Positions 14,209 through 24,961 of a stretch of DNA of 38,386 bases are shown here, piece by piece. The first letter of the stretch is position 1, and every line of letters starts with the position of its first letter. This DNA is from an uncultured Prevotellaceae bacterium (GTDB lineage: Bacteria; Bacteroidota; Bacteroidia; Bacteroidales; Bacteroidaceae). Position numbers and translations under genes: made by a program. The stretch spans positions 1 through 38,386 of the forward strand of contig ONMR01000017.1 of NCBI GenBank assembly GCA_900318995.1. Direction: 5' to 3'. Under the pieces are notes generated by a model, which did not search any database, was not told where the DNA came from, and worked only from the letters and a program-made list of their open reading frames with translations.

Positions 14209-17043
14209 ATGGAATACGATTTCAGAGCAATTGAAAAGAAATGGCAGGAAAAGTGGGCCAAGGAGGGAACTTACAAGGTAACAGAGGACGCCTCCAGACC
14301 CAAGTATTACGTACTCAACATGTTCCCCTACCCCTCAGGCGCCGGCCTCCACGTAGGACACCCCTTAGGCTACATAGCATCGGACATCTACGCCCGATTC
14401 AAGCGTCAGCAGGGATTCAACGTCCTGAACCCCATGGGTTACGATGCATACGGCCTGCCCGCCGAGCAGTACGCCATACAGACCGGCCAGCACCCCGCAA
14501 TTACAACTGAAAAGAACATAAACCGCTACCGCGAGCAGCTGGACAAGATAGGATTCTCATTTGATTGGGACCGCGAGGTCCGCACTTGCGAGCCCGGCTA
14601 CTACCACTGGACCCAGTGGGCATTCCAGAAGATGTTCGGCTCATTCTACTGCAACAAGTGCCAGAGTGCCCAGCCCATTGAGAAGCTGATAGAGCACTTT
14701 GAGAAAGAGGGCTCTGCAAATCTGGACGTAGCCCAGAGCGAGGAGCTCAGCTTTACCGCCGCCGAGTGGAAAGCCATGGATGAGAAGCAGAAATCGGACA
14801 TCCTGATGAACTACCGCATAGCCTACCTGGGCGAAACAATGGTAAACTGGTGCGCCGGACTGGGCACCGTACTTGCCAACGACGAGGTGGTAGAGGGCGT
14901 ATCGGTACGCGGCGGATTCCCCGTAGAGCAGAAGAAGATGCGCCAGTGGTGTCTGCGTGTATCGGCCTACGCACAGCGCCTGCTTGACGGCCTGGACAAG
15001 ATAGACTGGTCCGATTCCATCAAGGAGACCCAGCGCAACTGGATAGGCCGCTCCGAGGGTACCGAGATGCAGTTCCACGTAAAGGACTCTGATATAGAAT
15101 TCACCATATTCACCACCCGTGCCGATACCATATTCGGCGTGACATTCATGGTGCTGGCTCCCGAGAGCGAGCTGGTGGCACAGCTCACCACACCCGCTCA
15201 GAAAAAAGAGGTGGATGCCTACATAGCAGCCGTAAAGAAGCGTACCGAGCGCGAGCGCATAGCCGACCGCCGTGTAACTGGCGTGTTCAGCGGCTCATAC
15301 GCCATCAACCCCCTGACAGGCGAGGATGTACCCGTATGGATAAGTGACTACGTGCTGGCCGGCTACGGTACAGGTGCCATCATGGCCGTTCCCGCACATG
15401 ACAGCCGTGACTACGCATTCGCCAAGCATTTCGGACTTGAAATAAGACCGCTTATTGAGGGTTGCGATGTATCCGAGGAGAGCTTTGACGCCAAGGAGGG
15501 AGTGATGATGAACTCACCCCGTCCCGACCAGATCCGTGAGGGCGGACTCAACCTGAACGGCCTGACCGTCAAGGAGGCCATCGCCGCAACCAAGAAATAC
15601 GTACAAGACAACAAACTGGGCAAGGTAAAGGTTAACTACCGTCTGCGTGACGCCATATTCAGCCGTCAGCGCTACTGGGGCGAGCCCTTCCCCGTATATT
15701 ACAAGAACGGAATACCCACAATGGTACCCGAGCAGTGCCTGCCGCTGGAACTCCCCGAAATCAGAGAGTACAAGCCCACTGAGACAGGCGAGCCTCCTCT
15801 GGGCCACGCCAAGGTCTGGGCCTTTGATGAGAAAAACTGCAAGGTTGTTGACAAGTCACTCATAGATAACAAGACCGTATTCCCGCTGGAGCTCAACACC
15901 ATGCCCGGATTTGCAGGCTCATCGGCCTACTATTTGCGTTACATGGATCCGCACAATAATAAGGCACTCGTCAGCAAGGAGGCCGATAACTATTGGAAGT
16001 GCGTGGACCTCTATCTGGGAGGATCGGAGCACGCAACCGGTCACCTTATATACTCAAGGTTCTGGAACAAATTCCTCAAGGACCTTGGCGTAAGCGAGGT
16101 TGAGGAGCCGTTCAGCAAGCTCATCAACCAGGGTATGATCCAGGGCCGCAGTAACTTTGTATATCGTATCAAGGACACCAACAAGTTTGTATCACTGGGC
16201 CTTAAGGACCAGTATGACACAACCCCCATACACGTTGATGTAAACATTGTAAGTGCCGATGTACTGGACGTTGAAGCATTCAAGGCCTGGAGGCCCGAGT
16301 ACAACAACGCCGAGTTCATACTGGAGAACGGCAAGTACATCTGCGGCTGGGCTGTTGAGAAGATGAGTAAGTCCATGTTCAACGTAGTCAACCCCGATGA
16401 CATAATCGAGAAATACGGAGCCGATACGCTGCGTATGTACGAGATGTTCTTAGGGCCCCTTGAGCAGTCAAAGCCCTGGGATACCAACGGCATTGACGGC
16501 TGCCACCGCTTTATCCGCAAGATGTGGGCCCTCTACTTTGACCGTGACGGCAAGCTGGCTGTAAGCGATGACGCTCCCACCAAGGATGAGCTCAAGTCAA
16601 TCCACAAGCTCATAAAGAAGGTTACTGAGGATATTGAGAACTTCTCATTCAACACATCGGTTGCCGCATTCATGATATGCGTAAACGAGCTGTCAGGACT
16701 CAAGTGCAACAAGCGCGCCGTGCTGACAGACCTGGCCAAGGTTATCGCTCCGTTTGCTCCCCACACCGCTGAGGAACTCTGGCAGGCACTTGGCAACCAA
16801 ACCACAGTTTGCGATGCCGCATGGCCGAAGTTTAACGAGGATTACCTCAAGGAGGACAGCATAACCTACTCCATCTCATTCAACGGCAAGACCCGCTTTA
16901 CAATGGACTTTCCGGCCGATGCCACCCAGCAGCAGATTCAGGATGCCGTTCTGGCCAATGAGAAGGCTTTAGGGTACATAAACGGCCAGACCATCCGCAA
17001 GGTGATTGTGGTACCGCGCAAGATTGTGAACATAGTTCTCTAA
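14209..17043 (+). CDS. leuS: Leucyl-tRNA synthetase
   Basis: LeuRS attaches leucine to tRNA-Leu in the cytoplasm. The 944-residue protein has the class I signature in [12 protein letters not shown] (HIGH-like, about residues 43-54), the CP1 editing domain with the threonine-rich [14 protein letters not shown] near residues 300-315 and the [19 protein letters not shown] segment around 390-408, and the KMSKS loop ([15 protein letters not shown], about residue 718). A zinc-like CNKCQS stretch is seen near residue 148. An insertion between the catalytic halves (about residues 645-700) is common in Bacteroidota LeuRS. Codon use is strongly biased to C-ending codons, as for a highly expressed gene. 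rdgB follows after 5 nt. Confidence 0.97.
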   Translation: MEYDFRAIEKKWQEKWAKEGTYKVTEDASRPKYYVLNMFPYPSGAGLHVGHPLGYIASDIYARFKRQQGFNVLNPMGYDAYGLPAEQYAIQTGQHPAITTEKNINRYREQLDKIGFSFDWDREVRTCEPGYYHWTQWAFQKMFGSFYCNKCQSAQPIEKLIEHFEKEGSANLDVAQSEELSFTAAEWKAMDEKQKSDILMNYRIAYLGETMVNWCAGLGTVLANDEVVEGVSVRGGFPVEQKKMRQWCLRVSAYAQRLLDGLDKIDWSDSIKETQRNWIGRSEGTEMQFHVKDSDIEFTIFTTRADTIFGVTFMVLAPESELVAQLTTPAQKKEVDAYIAAVKKRTERERIADRRVTGVFSGSYAINPLTGEDVPVWISDYVLAGYGTGAIMAVPAHDSRDYAFAKHFGLEIRPLIEGCDVSEESFDAKEGVMMNSPRPDQIREGGLNLNGLTVKEAIAATKKYVQDNKLGKVKVNYRLRDAIFSRQRYWGEPFPVYYKNGIPTMVPEQCLPLELPEIREYKPTETGEPPLGHAKVWAFDEKNCKVVDKSLIDNKTVFPLELNTMPGFAGSSAYYLRYMDPHNNKALVSKEADNYWKCVDLYLGGSEHATGHLIYSRFWNKFLKDLGVSEVEEPFSKLINQGMIQGRSNFVYRIKDTNKFVSLGLKDQYDTTPIHVDVNIVSADVLDVEAFKAWRPEYNNAEFILENGKYICGWAVEKMSKSMFNVVNPDDIIEKYGADTLRMYEMFLGPLEQSKPWDTNGIDGCHRFIRKMWALYFDRDGKLAVSDDAPTKDELKSIHKLIKKVTEDIENFSFNTSVAAFMICVNELSGLKCNKRAVLTDLAKVIAPFAPHTAEELWQALGNQTTVCDAAWPKFNEDYLKEDSITYSISFNGKTRFTMDFPADATQQQIQDAVLANEKALGYINGQTIRKVIVVPRKIVNIVL

Positions 17044-17048
17044 GCAGC

Positions 17049-17624
17049 ATGAGACTGGTTTTTGCCACCAATAACGCCCACAAGCTTGAAGAGGTGCGCC
17101 AGATACTTGGCGATCGCTTTGAGGTGCTGTCACTCAGTGACATAAACTGCCACGACGATATCCCCGAGACCGGTGACACCTTCCAGGACAACGCCCTTCA
17201 GAAAGCCCGTTACGTCAAGGAGCATTACGGCTATGACTGTTTTGCCGATGACACCGGACTGGAAGTGAAAGCACTGAACGGAGCACCGGGAGTTCATTCG
17301 GCCCGCTACGCAGGAGACCATGACTCGGAGGCCAATATGACCAAACTGCTGCAGGAACTTGAAAAAAAACCGGACCGCAGTGCACAATTTAGGACAGTTG
17401 TTGCGTTATTACTTAACGGACAGGAAGTTCTGTTTGAAGGAATAGTGACAGGAAGGATAGCAACCGAGCGTCATTACGGAGAGTCAGGATTCGGATATGA
17501 TCCACTGTTCATACCGGACGGCTTTACCGAGACATTCTCACAGATGAGTCCTGAAAACAAGAATCAGGTGAGTCACCGTGGACGAGCCGTAAGGAAACTG
17601 GCAGATTATCTTAAAACGTTATGA
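17049..17624 (+). CDS. rdgB: XTP/dITP diphosphatase (RdgB/HAM1)
   Basis: This enzyme hydrolyses non-canonical purine nucleotides (ITP, dITP, XTP) to monophosphates so that they are not built into nucleic acids. The 191-residue protein carries the family motifs [12 protein letters not shown] at the N-terminus, [20 protein letters not shown] near residues 68-87, [12 protein letters not shown] near 148-159 and SHRGRA near 176. It lies 5 nt after leuS and its TGA overlaps the ATG of the next gene (ATGA), so leuS, rdgB and porZ appear to form one operon. Confidence 0.95.
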   Translation: MRLVFATNNAHKLEEVRQILGDRFEVLSLSDINCHDDIPETGDTFQDNALQKARYVKEHYGYDCFADDTGLEVKALNGAPGVHSARYAGDHDSEANMTKLLQELEKKPDRSAQFRTVVALLLNGQEVLFEGIVTGRIATERHYGESGFGYDPLFIPDGFTETFSQMSPENKNQVSHRGRAVRKLADYLKTL

Positions 17625-19942
17625 TAAAGAAACTGACAAGAGGAGCCATTATCGCAATCGCTGCGGTAATGCTCCTTTTGCCTTTTAATATGGCATATGC
17701 CGGTATTCCGGTAGGAACCTGGAGAGCGCATCCGGCTTATAATAATGCTACTCATGCAGTAAAGGCTTTCGGAAACATTTTTGTATTGAGCGAAGGTGCT
17801 TTATATTTCTATGATCCTTCGGACAATGCTCTCTATACAATAGATAAGGTAGGAGGATTAAGTGATACCGATATTGCCGAAATGGGATACTGCCAGACTG
17901 AAGATGCCGTTATTCTGGTCTACTCAAACGGTAACATTGACATACTCTACAGCGATGAAACCATATATAACTGTACTGACCTTAAGAACAGTGTTATAGG
18001 AGTAAGCATCAACGAACTCAGGATAGATGGAAATTCCGCTTACATTTCAACAAGTGCCGGACTTGTGATCTTTAATATTAACCGTAGGGAGATAACTACG
18101 ACATACCGTTTTGAATCGGCTGTCAATACATCTGTTTCTTTCGGTGATTCTCTCTTTTGCAGTACCGATAACGGCATTTATATAGGACTTAAAAAAGACA
18201 ATCTACTGGACAAGGCTAATTGGAAACTTTTCATGAACTTAAAGTTCAGACATCTGTTTGTGTTTGACGGGAAACTATCAGGACTATCATTCGATAACCA
18301 TGTATGGACAATAAATCATACAAACGCATCACTTACGGATGTCAGGGATAATGTAAACGCAGTCTCATTTATAGAGAACAATAGTCTGGCCATAATTCAG
18401 GATAGTGTTATTTCAGTTTATGAAACGTATTCCGACTATAAAGAATATACTTTTAAATCTCATATAAATGATGTATTGACCGACGGTAACGATTGGTGGT
18501 TGAGTCAGGGTTATGACGGACTTATCCATTATCAGATAACTGATGACGCTATCATTTGCAAATCCCTACCTATTAAACCTAACAGTCCAAGACGTAATTG
18601 GTTCCATTCCGTATCGTGGCCTGAAAATGGCAGATTGCTTGTTGTCGGAGGTTGTCACAACTATTCCGGCATAGATTATCCCGGTACAATCATGATTTAC
18701 GAGAATGACAGATGGATTTCGCTTGATGAAGATATAGAATCAGAGACAGGAGTCAAATACCTTAATCTCACAGAAGCTGTTCAGGATCCTAATGACCGGA
18801 ATCATATCTTTGTCGGTTCTATGGGACAAGGTCTTTATGAATTCAGAGACAACGACTTTATAAAATTACATACCTGGAATAACAGCGGACTGGAAAGTAT
18901 CCTGAAAAATACAGAATATGAAAGAAATAATTACGTCCGCGTAAGTGCGCTCCAATATGATACAAAAGGTAATCTATGGATGGCAAACAATGAGATAGAT
19001 ACAATAATAAAAGTGCTTCAGCCAGACGGAAAATGGTTTGGATTGTATTATAGTGAAATAGCAGGATTACCAACATTCAAACAACTCAGATTTGATCATA
19101 ACGGAAAACTTTGGATTAATTCATCAAGATATTTTGCAGGACTTGTCTGTATAGATCTGAACGGTACAATACAAGATAATACAGATGACAAGATAAGGTT
19201 TTCAGGTCCTTATTTCAGAAATCAGGACGGTATTACCGATGAGATTTCATATATATACTTTTATGAAGTTGACCTTGACGGTAAGATGTGGATAGGAACT
19301 GATAAGGGTATATATATTCTTAAACAGCCTGATGATTTCATAGATAATCCTAATCCTATATTTGAGAGAATCAAAATATCACGTAATGATGATTCAAATC
19401 TTGCAGATTATCTGTTCAACGGCGTATATACAACAGCTATCTATATAGATCAGGGAAACCGTAAATGGATAGGTACACTTGATGACGGAGTTTTTCTTCT
19501 AAGTGCCGACGGTAAGCAGACATTGGAACATTTTACCACACAAAACAGTCCGCTTCCTTCAAACAATATACTAAGCATAACAGAAAATGGTCAGAATGGC
19601 TCTTTATTCTTTGGTACAAACCTTGGAATGGTCGAATATGGAGGTCAGGCCAGGGACGCTGAAGAAAACCTCTCAGAATCAAATATCACTGTTTATCCAA
19701 ATCCTGTAAAACCCGATTTTGACGGATATGTAACCATAACCGGTCTTACATCCGAAACTACAGTACGGATATTATCCAATTCAGGAAGACTTGTACATCA
19801 AGGTATTTCCAACGGAGGATCATACAGCTGGAACCTGACTGATATTAATGGCAGACCTGTTCCATCAGGAGTTTATCACGCTGTAGTAACAGACGTTGAC
19901 AATAAAAAGAGTGAAAGCGTATCCATAACTGTAATCAGATAA
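17621..19942 (+). CDS. porZ: PorZ-like beta-propeller protein with type IX secretion C-terminal domain
   Basis: The 773-residue protein has a signal peptide ([19 protein letters not shown], cleavage near residue 27). Two propeller regions with two-component-regulator-like blades follow, with signatures such as [49 protein letters not shown] and GLYEF. The C-terminus from about residue 687 ([18 protein letters not shown], then SGVYHAVVT) is a type A sorting domain for the type IX secretion system. PorZ in Porphyromonas gingivalis is a surface component that delivers anionic LPS to the sortase complex. The start ATG overlaps the rdgB stop. Base composition is clearly more AT-rich than leuS and rdgB. 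It could instead be a related propeller protein. Confidence 0.8.
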   Translation: MIKKLTRGAIIAIAAVMLLLPFNMAYAGIPVGTWRAHPAYNNATHAVKAFGNIFVLSEGALYFYDPSDNALYTIDKVGGLSDTDIAEMGYCQTEDAVILVYSNGNIDILYSDETIYNCTDLKNSVIGVSINELRIDGNSAYISTSAGLVIFNINRREITTTYRFESAVNTSVSFGDSLFCSTDNGIYIGLKKDNLLDKANWKLFMNLKFRHLFVFDGKLSGLSFDNHVWTINHTNASLTDVRDNVNAVSFIENNSLAIIQDSVISVYETYSDYKEYTFKSHINDVLTDGNDWWLSQGYDGLIHYQITDDAIICKSLPIKPNSPRRNWFHSVSWPENGRLLVVGGCHNYSGIDYPGTIMIYENDRWISLDEDIESETGVKYLNLTEAVQDPNDRNHIFVGSMGQGLYEFRDNDFIKLHTWNNSGLESILKNTEYERNNYVRVSALQYDTKGNLWMANNEIDTIIKVLQPDGKWFGLYYSEIAGLPTFKQLRFDHNGKLWINSSRYFAGLVCIDLNGTIQDNTDDKIRFSGPYFRNQDGITDEISYIYFYEVDLDGKMWIGTDKGIYILKQPDDFIDNPNPIFERIKISRNDDSNLADYLFNGVYTTAIYIDQGNRKWIGTLDDGVFLLSADGKQTLEHFTTQNSPLPSNNILSITENGQNGSLFFGTNLGMVEYGGQARDAEENLSESNITVYPNPVKPDFDGYVTITGLTSETTVRILSNSGRLVHQGISNGGSYSWNLTDINGRPVPSGVYHAVVTDVDNKKSESVSITVIR

Positions 19943-20379
19943 TATGATTACTTATGTTTCTTATTTTATTTAAAATCTAATTGTTCTTATTTGTTGTTGA
20001 AACTGTTGATATTTTCCTTCTTTTTAAAGGACTTTTTTTTATTAACATCAACTTAATTGTTATCAACAGCTTTAATATTTATTAATTAATTAGAAATCAA
20101 TTATTTATACAATTTTAAACAGAGTGTTTAGAACTATCTGTAATTAATTACCGGTCATTTTTGAATTCATAACATGTTGATATCCGGTTTGAAATTACGA
20201 ATAAAAAAGTGGGTTATCTACACACTCTTCTCCATTTTTTTTCAATACGTGAATAGAATCTAATGTTCCAAAAGAGATACGCCTTTTTTTTTATTTCTTT
20301 TATCAACATATTTTTATGTTGTTATAAACAGGTAAAACCATAAAATGAACTACTTTTACACAGTAAACAAAGGTCATTT
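19943..20379. other. AT-rich intergenic region with DnaA-box-like nonamers; candidate oriC
   Basis: This 437-nt gap has no gene and is very AT-rich, with an unstable stretch near 20071-20120. DnaA-box-like nonamers on the plus strand are TTATCAACA at 20060-20068 and 20300-20308, TTATCTACA at 20214-20222 and TTATAAACA at 20322-20330; on the minus strand ATATCAACA occurs at 20012-20004 and 20183-20175. TTTTACACA at 20354 is a weaker match. A cluster of near-consensus boxes in AT-rich noncoding DNA is typical of bacterial origins, and a parS-like site lies at 28693. dnaA is not in the window, which is common in Bacteroidota. The trmH promoter (TACTTTTA, 20351) lies at the right end. Confidence 0.5.
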
Positions 20380-20922
20380 ATGAGAAAACTGAATGTTTCA
20401 GAATTAGGTCGGATGGATGCTGAAATGTACAAGGACAGTAATAAACTTCCTGTCACTGTAATATTGGATAATGTCCGTAGCCTTTACAACGTAGGTTCAG
20501 TATTCCGCACATCCGATGCATTCAGGGTAGAACGTATAATTCTTTGTGGTATAACCGCCACTCCTGACAACAATCTTGTTGAGATACATAAAACAGCTCT
20601 GGGAGCCGAGCAAAGTGTTGATTGGGTTTATTCTGATAATTGTGCAGATGTTGTCAAAGAACTGAATACAAAAGGTTATGTGACAATAGCAGTCGAACAG
20701 GTTGAAGATAGCATCAAACTTGACAATTTTATAGTTGACAAGAATAAAAGATATGCACTAGTTTTAGGTAATGAGGTAAAAGGTGTTCAGCAGACTGTAG
20801 TTGATTTTTGTAAAATGTCTCTTGAAATACCTCAATACGGAACAAAGCACTCGCTGAACGTATCAGTGAGTGCCGGATTGGTTATATGGGAATTTGCCCG
20901 TCAGATGAAAGATATTTTCTAG
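20380..20922 (+). CDS. TrmH/SpoU-family RNA 2'-O-ribose methyltransferase
   Basis: This is a 180-residue SPOUT enzyme with a trefoil-knot SAM site. Motif 1 is NVRSLYNVGSVFRTSDAF (about residues 31-48, with the catalytic Arg and Asn), motif 2 is ALVLGNEVKGV (about 128-138) and motif 3 is IPQYGTKHSLNVSVSAGLV (about 150-168). It methylates a ribose 2'-OH in tRNA or rRNA; the target cannot be told from sequence. It has no separate substrate-binding N-terminal domain, as in short tRNA-type members. Its TAG stop at 20920-20922 overlaps the polA stop on the other strand. Confidence 0.9.
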   Translation: MRKLNVSELGRMDAEMYKDSNKLPVTVILDNVRSLYNVGSVFRTSDAFRVERIILCGITATPDNNLVEIHKTALGAEQSVDWVYSDNCADVVKELNTKGYVTIAVEQVEDSIKLDNFIVDKNKRYALVLGNEVKGVQQTVVDFCKMSLEIPQYGTKHSLNVSVSAGLVIWEFARQMKDIF

Positions 20923-23753
20923 TGAGCTTCAAGCCAGTTGGCGCCCCAACCGCAATCAGCAATAAGCGGTACTGACATCGGCCAGGCTTTCTGCATCTCT
21001 TCTATTACAATAGTTTCAACCTTCTGTTCTTCGCCTGGAACTACATTGAAATTTAGTTCATCATGAACCTGCAGTATCATTGTTGATTTTATGTTCTCCT
21101 GGCGGAATCTCCTGTAAATGGCAATCATGGCAATCTTTATGATATCGGCTGCACTTCCCTGAATAGGAGCGTTTATTGCGTTACGTTCAGCAAAACCGCG
21201 GACTGTAGCATTATGTGAATTTATATCGGGCAGATAACGCTTACGTTTAAGAACAGTTTCTATATAACCTTTGGTACGGGCCTCCTCTATTGAATGGTCC
21301 ATATAGTTCTTTATTCCGCTGTATGTCTTGAAATAGTTTTCAATGAGTTCCTTGGCCTCAGTGCGGCTCACTCCCATCCGTTGTGCCAGACCAAAGGCTG
21401 AAATACCGTATATAATGCCGAAATTGGCTGTTTTGGCTTTGCTTCGTTCAGTTTTGGTTACCTGATCGATAGGTTTATGGAAAACCTTGGCTGCAGTTGC
21501 AGCATGTATATCATGTCCCAACCTGAAATCTTCAATCATATTCTGGTCCTTACTGAGGTGAGCCATGATCCTGAGTTCAATCTGTGAATAGTCGGCACTG
21601 AAGAACCTGCAACCAGGTTCCGGAATAAATGCCTTGCGCACCTCCTTGCCGTCTTCATCACGTACCGGAATGTTCTGAAGGTTAGGGTTACTGGAACTTA
21701 ACCTGCCTGTTGCCGTAACTGTCTGGTTGTATGATGTATGAATCTTACCTGTGCCGGGATTTACCAGCCCGGGCAATGCATCGACATAGGTACCCAGCAG
21801 TTTCTTCAGTCCACGATACTGTAGGATAAGATCCACTATCTTATGTTCTGCTCTCAATGATTCCAAAACATCTTCGGATGTTACATACTGTCCGGTCTTG
21901 GTTTTCTTGGGTTTATCTACAATCTTCATCCTGTCAAACAGAATATCGCCAACCTGCTTTGGTGAGAGAATGTTGAATTGTGCTCCCCCAGCCTCTTGAT
22001 ATATCTGTTTTTCAAGAACCTCCATCCTTTCTGTAAAGTTCCTTGAAGTTTCGGCAAGTGCTACAGGATCTATCATGGCACCGTTGCGTTCCATATAGGC
22101 CAGTACCTGTACAAGAGGCATCTCGACATCACGGAAAAGAGGTGTTGTTCCGTCTCTATCCAACTCTTTCTCCAGTATGTTCTTAAGTTGGAGAGTGACA
22201 TCGGCGTCTTCGCATGCATATTCGTATACAGCAGCGGGACTGAGGTCAGCCATATTCTTTTGGTTACGGCCTTTCTCTCCTATCAGTTCCTCAATACGGA
22301 TTGTCCTGTAGTTAAGGTAAATCTCTGCCAGGTAATCCATATTGTGACGGAGTTCGGGCTGAAGCAGGTAATGTGCAATCATGGTGTCAAACAGAGTTCC
22401 CTCAACCCTTATGCCATAGTTACCCAGAATCAGTATGTCATATTTTATGTTCTGACCTATCTTAAGTGTTGACGGATTTTCAAATATCGGACGGAAAATT
22501 TCAAGCATTCGCTGCTTTCCCTCCTTATCCGATGGCATAGCAACATACCATGCCTCATGTTCCCTTAATGCTATGCTTAATCCTACAATTTGTGCCTGAA
22601 TGGCATCGGTTCCGGTGGTTTCGGTGTCAAAACAGAAAAAATCATGTGCAGCCATTTTATGGGCTAACGTTTCAGCATCTTTTTCAGTCTCAATCAGATA
22701 GTAGTTATGCTGAGTGTTTTTTATGTCCTTGAGATTTGAAAATTCCTGAGCAGGCTGTGCATCCGGCTGGAATAAGTCAAAGAGATCGCCGTGAAATCCG
22801 TCATTTCTGGACTGTTTAGGCTGAACTGTCTGATCTTTCTCACCGTCCTCATTACGGGTGGGTGAAAGTGACGATACGGCAACCTGTTTGTTTTTTACCT
22901 TATTCATCAGAGTCCGAAACTCCAGGTCCTCAAAAATCGGGTAGAGTTTCTGTTCATCGGGTCCTTGATATTTGAGTGACTCCATATCAAGTTCAATAGG
23001 AACATCTGTCCTTATTGTTGCCAGCAGACGGCTGAATTTTATCTGGTCTGTGTTATTTTCAACTTTTTCCTTGAGTGCTCCTTTCAGTTTGTCCGTGTTG
23101 GCCAGAAGACCGTCTATTCCTCCAAATTCCGAGATCAGTCTGACAGCTGTTTTTTCGCCGATGCCGGGACAGCCTGGAATGTTGTCCGAACTGTCGCCCA
23201 TCAGTCCCAGCATATCAATGACCTGACTGGTATTCTGCAGTCCGTATTTCTGTTTTACCTCCTCAGGGCCCATTATCTCATAACCGTTGTTGCCGTATCG
23301 TGGGCGGAATATCAGAGCCTTCTCAGTCACCAATTGGCAATAGTCCTTGTCTGGAGTCATCATATAGGTGGTTATGCCCTTCTCATCGGCCTTTTTGGAC
23401 AATGTCCCTATAACGTCATCAGCCTCAAAACCGGCCACTTCAAGTATAGGAATCCGGTATGCCTCCAGTATCTGTTTGATGATAGGAACTGATTCCCGTA
23501 TCACTTCCGGAGTCTCCTCGCGCTGGGCCTTGTACTCTTTGTACAGTTCATGTCTGAAGGTTCCTCCCTTGGGATCGAAAGCAACACCTATATGCGTGGG
23601 TTTCTCGTTGTTGAGTATATCTTCCAGAGTATTCACAAAGCCCAGTACAGCCGATGTGTTGAACCCTTTCGAATTGATTCTGGGGGCTTTCAGGAAAGCA
23701 TAATATGCCCTGTATATCAACGCATAAGCATCAAGCAGAAACAGTTTGTCCAT
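20919..23753 (-). CDS. polA: DNA polymerase I
   Basis: Pol I removes RNA primers and fills gaps in replication and repair. The start is set at the ATG at 23751-23753 (MDKLFLLDAYALIYRAYYAF); an open extension of about 80 residues upstream is out of line with the family and overlaps the next gene's promoter. The 944-residue protein has the 5' nuclease domain (FDPKGGTFRHELYKEYKAQR, DSSDNIPGCPGIGEKTA), a 3'-5' exonuclease domain whose acidic residues look intact (FDTETTG, NIKYDILILG, YACEDAD), and the polymerase domain (FFSADYSQIELRIMAHLS, TANFGIIYGISAFGLAQ, LQVHDELNF). It converges with trmH, the two stop codons sharing CTAG. Confidence 0.97.
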   Translation of the reverse strand: MDKLFLLDAYALIYRAYYAFLKAPRINSKGFNTSAVLGFVNTLEDILNNEKPTHIGVAFDPKGGTFRHELYKEYKAQREETPEVIRESVPIIKQILEAYRIPILEVAGFEADDVIGTLSKKADEKGITTYMMTPDKDYCQLVTEKALIFRPRYGNNGYEIMGPEEVKQKYGLQNTSQVIDMLGLMGDSSDNIPGCPGIGEKTAVRLISEFGGIDGLLANTDKLKGALKEKVENNTDQIKFSRLLATIRTDVPIELDMESLKYQGPDEQKLYPIFEDLEFRTLMNKVKNKQVAVSSLSPTRNEDGEKDQTVQPKQSRNDGFHGDLFDLFQPDAQPAQEFSNLKDIKNTQHNYYLIETEKDAETLAHKMAAHDFFCFDTETTGTDAIQAQIVGLSIALREHEAWYVAMPSDKEGKQRMLEIFRPIFENPSTLKIGQNIKYDILILGNYGIRVEGTLFDTMIAHYLLQPELRHNMDYLAEIYLNYRTIRIEELIGEKGRNQKNMADLSPAAVYEYACEDADVTLQLKNILEKELDRDGTTPLFRDVEMPLVQVLAYMERNGAMIDPVALAETSRNFTERMEVLEKQIYQEAGGAQFNILSPKQVGDILFDRMKIVDKPKKTKTGQYVTSEDVLESLRAEHKIVDLILQYRGLKKLLGTYVDALPGLVNPGTGKIHTSYNQTVTATGRLSSSNPNLQNIPVRDEDGKEVRKAFIPEPGCRFFSADYSQIELRIMAHLSKDQNMIEDFRLGHDIHAATAAKVFHKPIDQVTKTERSKAKTANFGIIYGISAFGLAQRMGVSRTEAKELIENYFKTYSGIKNYMDHSIEEARTKGYIETVLKRKRYLPDINSHNATVRGFAERNAINAPIQGSAADIIKIAMIAIYRRFRQENIKSTMILQVHDELNFNVVPGEEQKVETIVIEEMQKAWPMSVPLIADCGWGANWLEAH

Positions 23754-23790
23754 AAGCAAAATATTGATACGTAAAATTACAATTTTTTCC

Positions 23791-23818
23791 TTGAAACGGA
23801 CATTTATTGTTAATTTTG
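23791..23818 (+). promoter_or_regulatory. Promoter for the polyprenyl synthase gene
   Basis: TTG at 23791-23793 is followed after 17 nt by TAATTTTG at 23811-23818, a perfect -7 box. The ATG at 23827 is 8 nt beyond the box, so the transcript would be almost leaderless. This argues for that start over the upstream TTG at 23746. Confidence 0.55.
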
Positions 23819-23826
23819 CGGCAGAT

Positions 23827-24801
23827 ATGGATAACAGAAAGCAGATAATGTTGCCTATTGAGGCTGAGTTCGGTGAATTCAAATCCAAGTATTCATCGCT
23901 GTTTTCAAGTCCCAATCCTGCCGTTGACCTTCTGCTCAAGTTCCTTCTTAAGCGCAACGGCAAGATGATGCGTCCTGTGCTGGTATTGCTTGTAGCCAAA
24001 TGTCTTAATAAGAATATTCCAGCCAGTGTTTACCATCTGGCCTCTGCTGTTGAGTTGGTTCATCAGGGAAGTCTTATACACGATGATGTTGTTGATGAGA
24101 GTGAGACCCGTCGCGGTCAAACCTCTGCCAACGCGGCTTTTGACAATCGTCTGGCCGTACTTCTGGGAGATTATATAGTGTCTAAATCACTTCAGGAAGT
24201 AGTTGCAACCCGGAATCTTGAGTGTGTCAATGCTATCTCGGCGCTTATAGGGACCTTGTCCGAAGGGGAGATAACCCAACTGGATGTTCTGAACAGTGAT
24301 ATTCTGTCTGAGGAAGCTTATTTTGATATAATAACCGGTAAGACGGCAAGTCTTTTTGCTGCCTGCACGACACTATCAGCCATTTTGAGCGGTGCTTCAG
24401 CTGATCAGGTTGAAGCGTTCCATACCTACGGCACCATTGCAGGTCTATGTTTCCAGATAATGGACGATATCCTGGATTATCATAACAGCCAGGAGACCGG
24501 AAAGCCTTCAGGAAATGATCTCAAGGAAGGTAAATTCACTCTTCCGGCCATCTACGCCCTTAATCACAGCGACCGCGACTGGACGGCGCATATTAAAGCC
24601 ATCCGTTCCCTCACTGCCACTCCGCAGCAGATCCGTGAAGTAACCGAATACACCCTTTCCAACGGAGGAATAGACTACGCCATCCAAAAGATGCAAGACT
24701 TAAAAACCAAAGCTCTGAACGCCCTCCCCACCCAAATGGAGGAACCCCTCCGAGCTGCCTTCACCGCCTATCTGGAGCTAATCATCAACCGCTCCAAATA
24801 A
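23827..24801 (+). CDS. Polyprenyl diphosphate synthase (trans-isoprenyl, IspB-like)
   Basis: This 324-residue enzyme extends isoprenoid diphosphates by condensation with isopentenyl diphosphate, most likely to make the side chain of menaquinone. Family features are NGKMMRPVLVLL, the first aspartate-rich motif IHDDVVDESETRRG (about residues 82-95) and the second, IMDDILDYHNS (about 212-222). The residues before the first motif are compatible with a long-chain product; chain length is not certain. Menaquinone would serve the Sdh complex encoded later in the window. The gene is divergent from polA. Confidence 0.88.
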   Translation: MDNRKQIMLPIEAEFGEFKSKYSSLFSSPNPAVDLLLKFLLKRNGKMMRPVLVLLVAKCLNKNIPASVYHLASAVELVHQGSLIHDDVVDESETRRGQTSANAAFDNRLAVLLGDYIVSKSLQEVVATRNLECVNAISALIGTLSEGEITQLDVLNSDILSEEAYFDIITGKTASLFAACTTLSAILSGASADQVEAFHTYGTIAGLCFQIMDDILDYHNSQETGKPSGNDLKEGKFTLPAIYALNHSDRDWTAHIKAIRSLTATPQQIREVTEYTLSNGGIDYAIQKMQDLKTKALNALPTQMEEPLRAAFTAYLELIINRSK

Positions 24802-24824
24802 CACTGAAGATCCCCTTTGCACTA

Positions 24825-24956
24825 GTAAAAATTGAGTATATAGTCTCAAGAACCGTCGCCACCCTCGGCGCGTCAGAGGGAGGGGCCCGCCACGTAGTGG
24901 TGGGAGGGATAGGCCCGAAGGGCCGTAGTTCTGGAGACTATATACTCAATTTTTAC
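24825..24956. ncRNA. Long-arm structured element of a second type (unnamed; possible bidirectional terminator or RNA)
   Basis: Perfect 23-bp arms at 24825-24847 and 24934-24956 enclose an 86-nt GC-rich core. The stem continues past an A-G mismatch with AGAAC/GTTCT (24849-24853 and 24928-24932). Inside are GGCCC-GAA-GGGCC (24912-24924) and an 8-bp hairpin CCCGCCAC-GTA-GTGGTGGG (24886-24904). The design resembles the 193-nt elements (long perfect arms, a C-GAA-G hairpin), but the core sequence is different. It lies between the convergent ends of the polyprenyl synthase and deoC genes and stops 5 nt from the deoC stop, so it may terminate both. The arms are AT-rich and contrast with the core. 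Confidence 0.5.
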
Positions 24957-24961
24957 GGTTC

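Noticed and set aside
20017-20040. Intrinsic terminator after porZ
   Set aside because: The possible CCTT/AAGG stem is only four base pairs long; although T residues follow, it is too weak to call in such AT-rich DNA.
23754-23999. Extension of polA by about 80 codons upstream
   Set aside because: The extension has low-complexity, non-family sequence, covers the promoter and start of the divergent polyprenyl synthase gene, and the standard Pol I start MDKLFLLDAYALIY lies at 23753.
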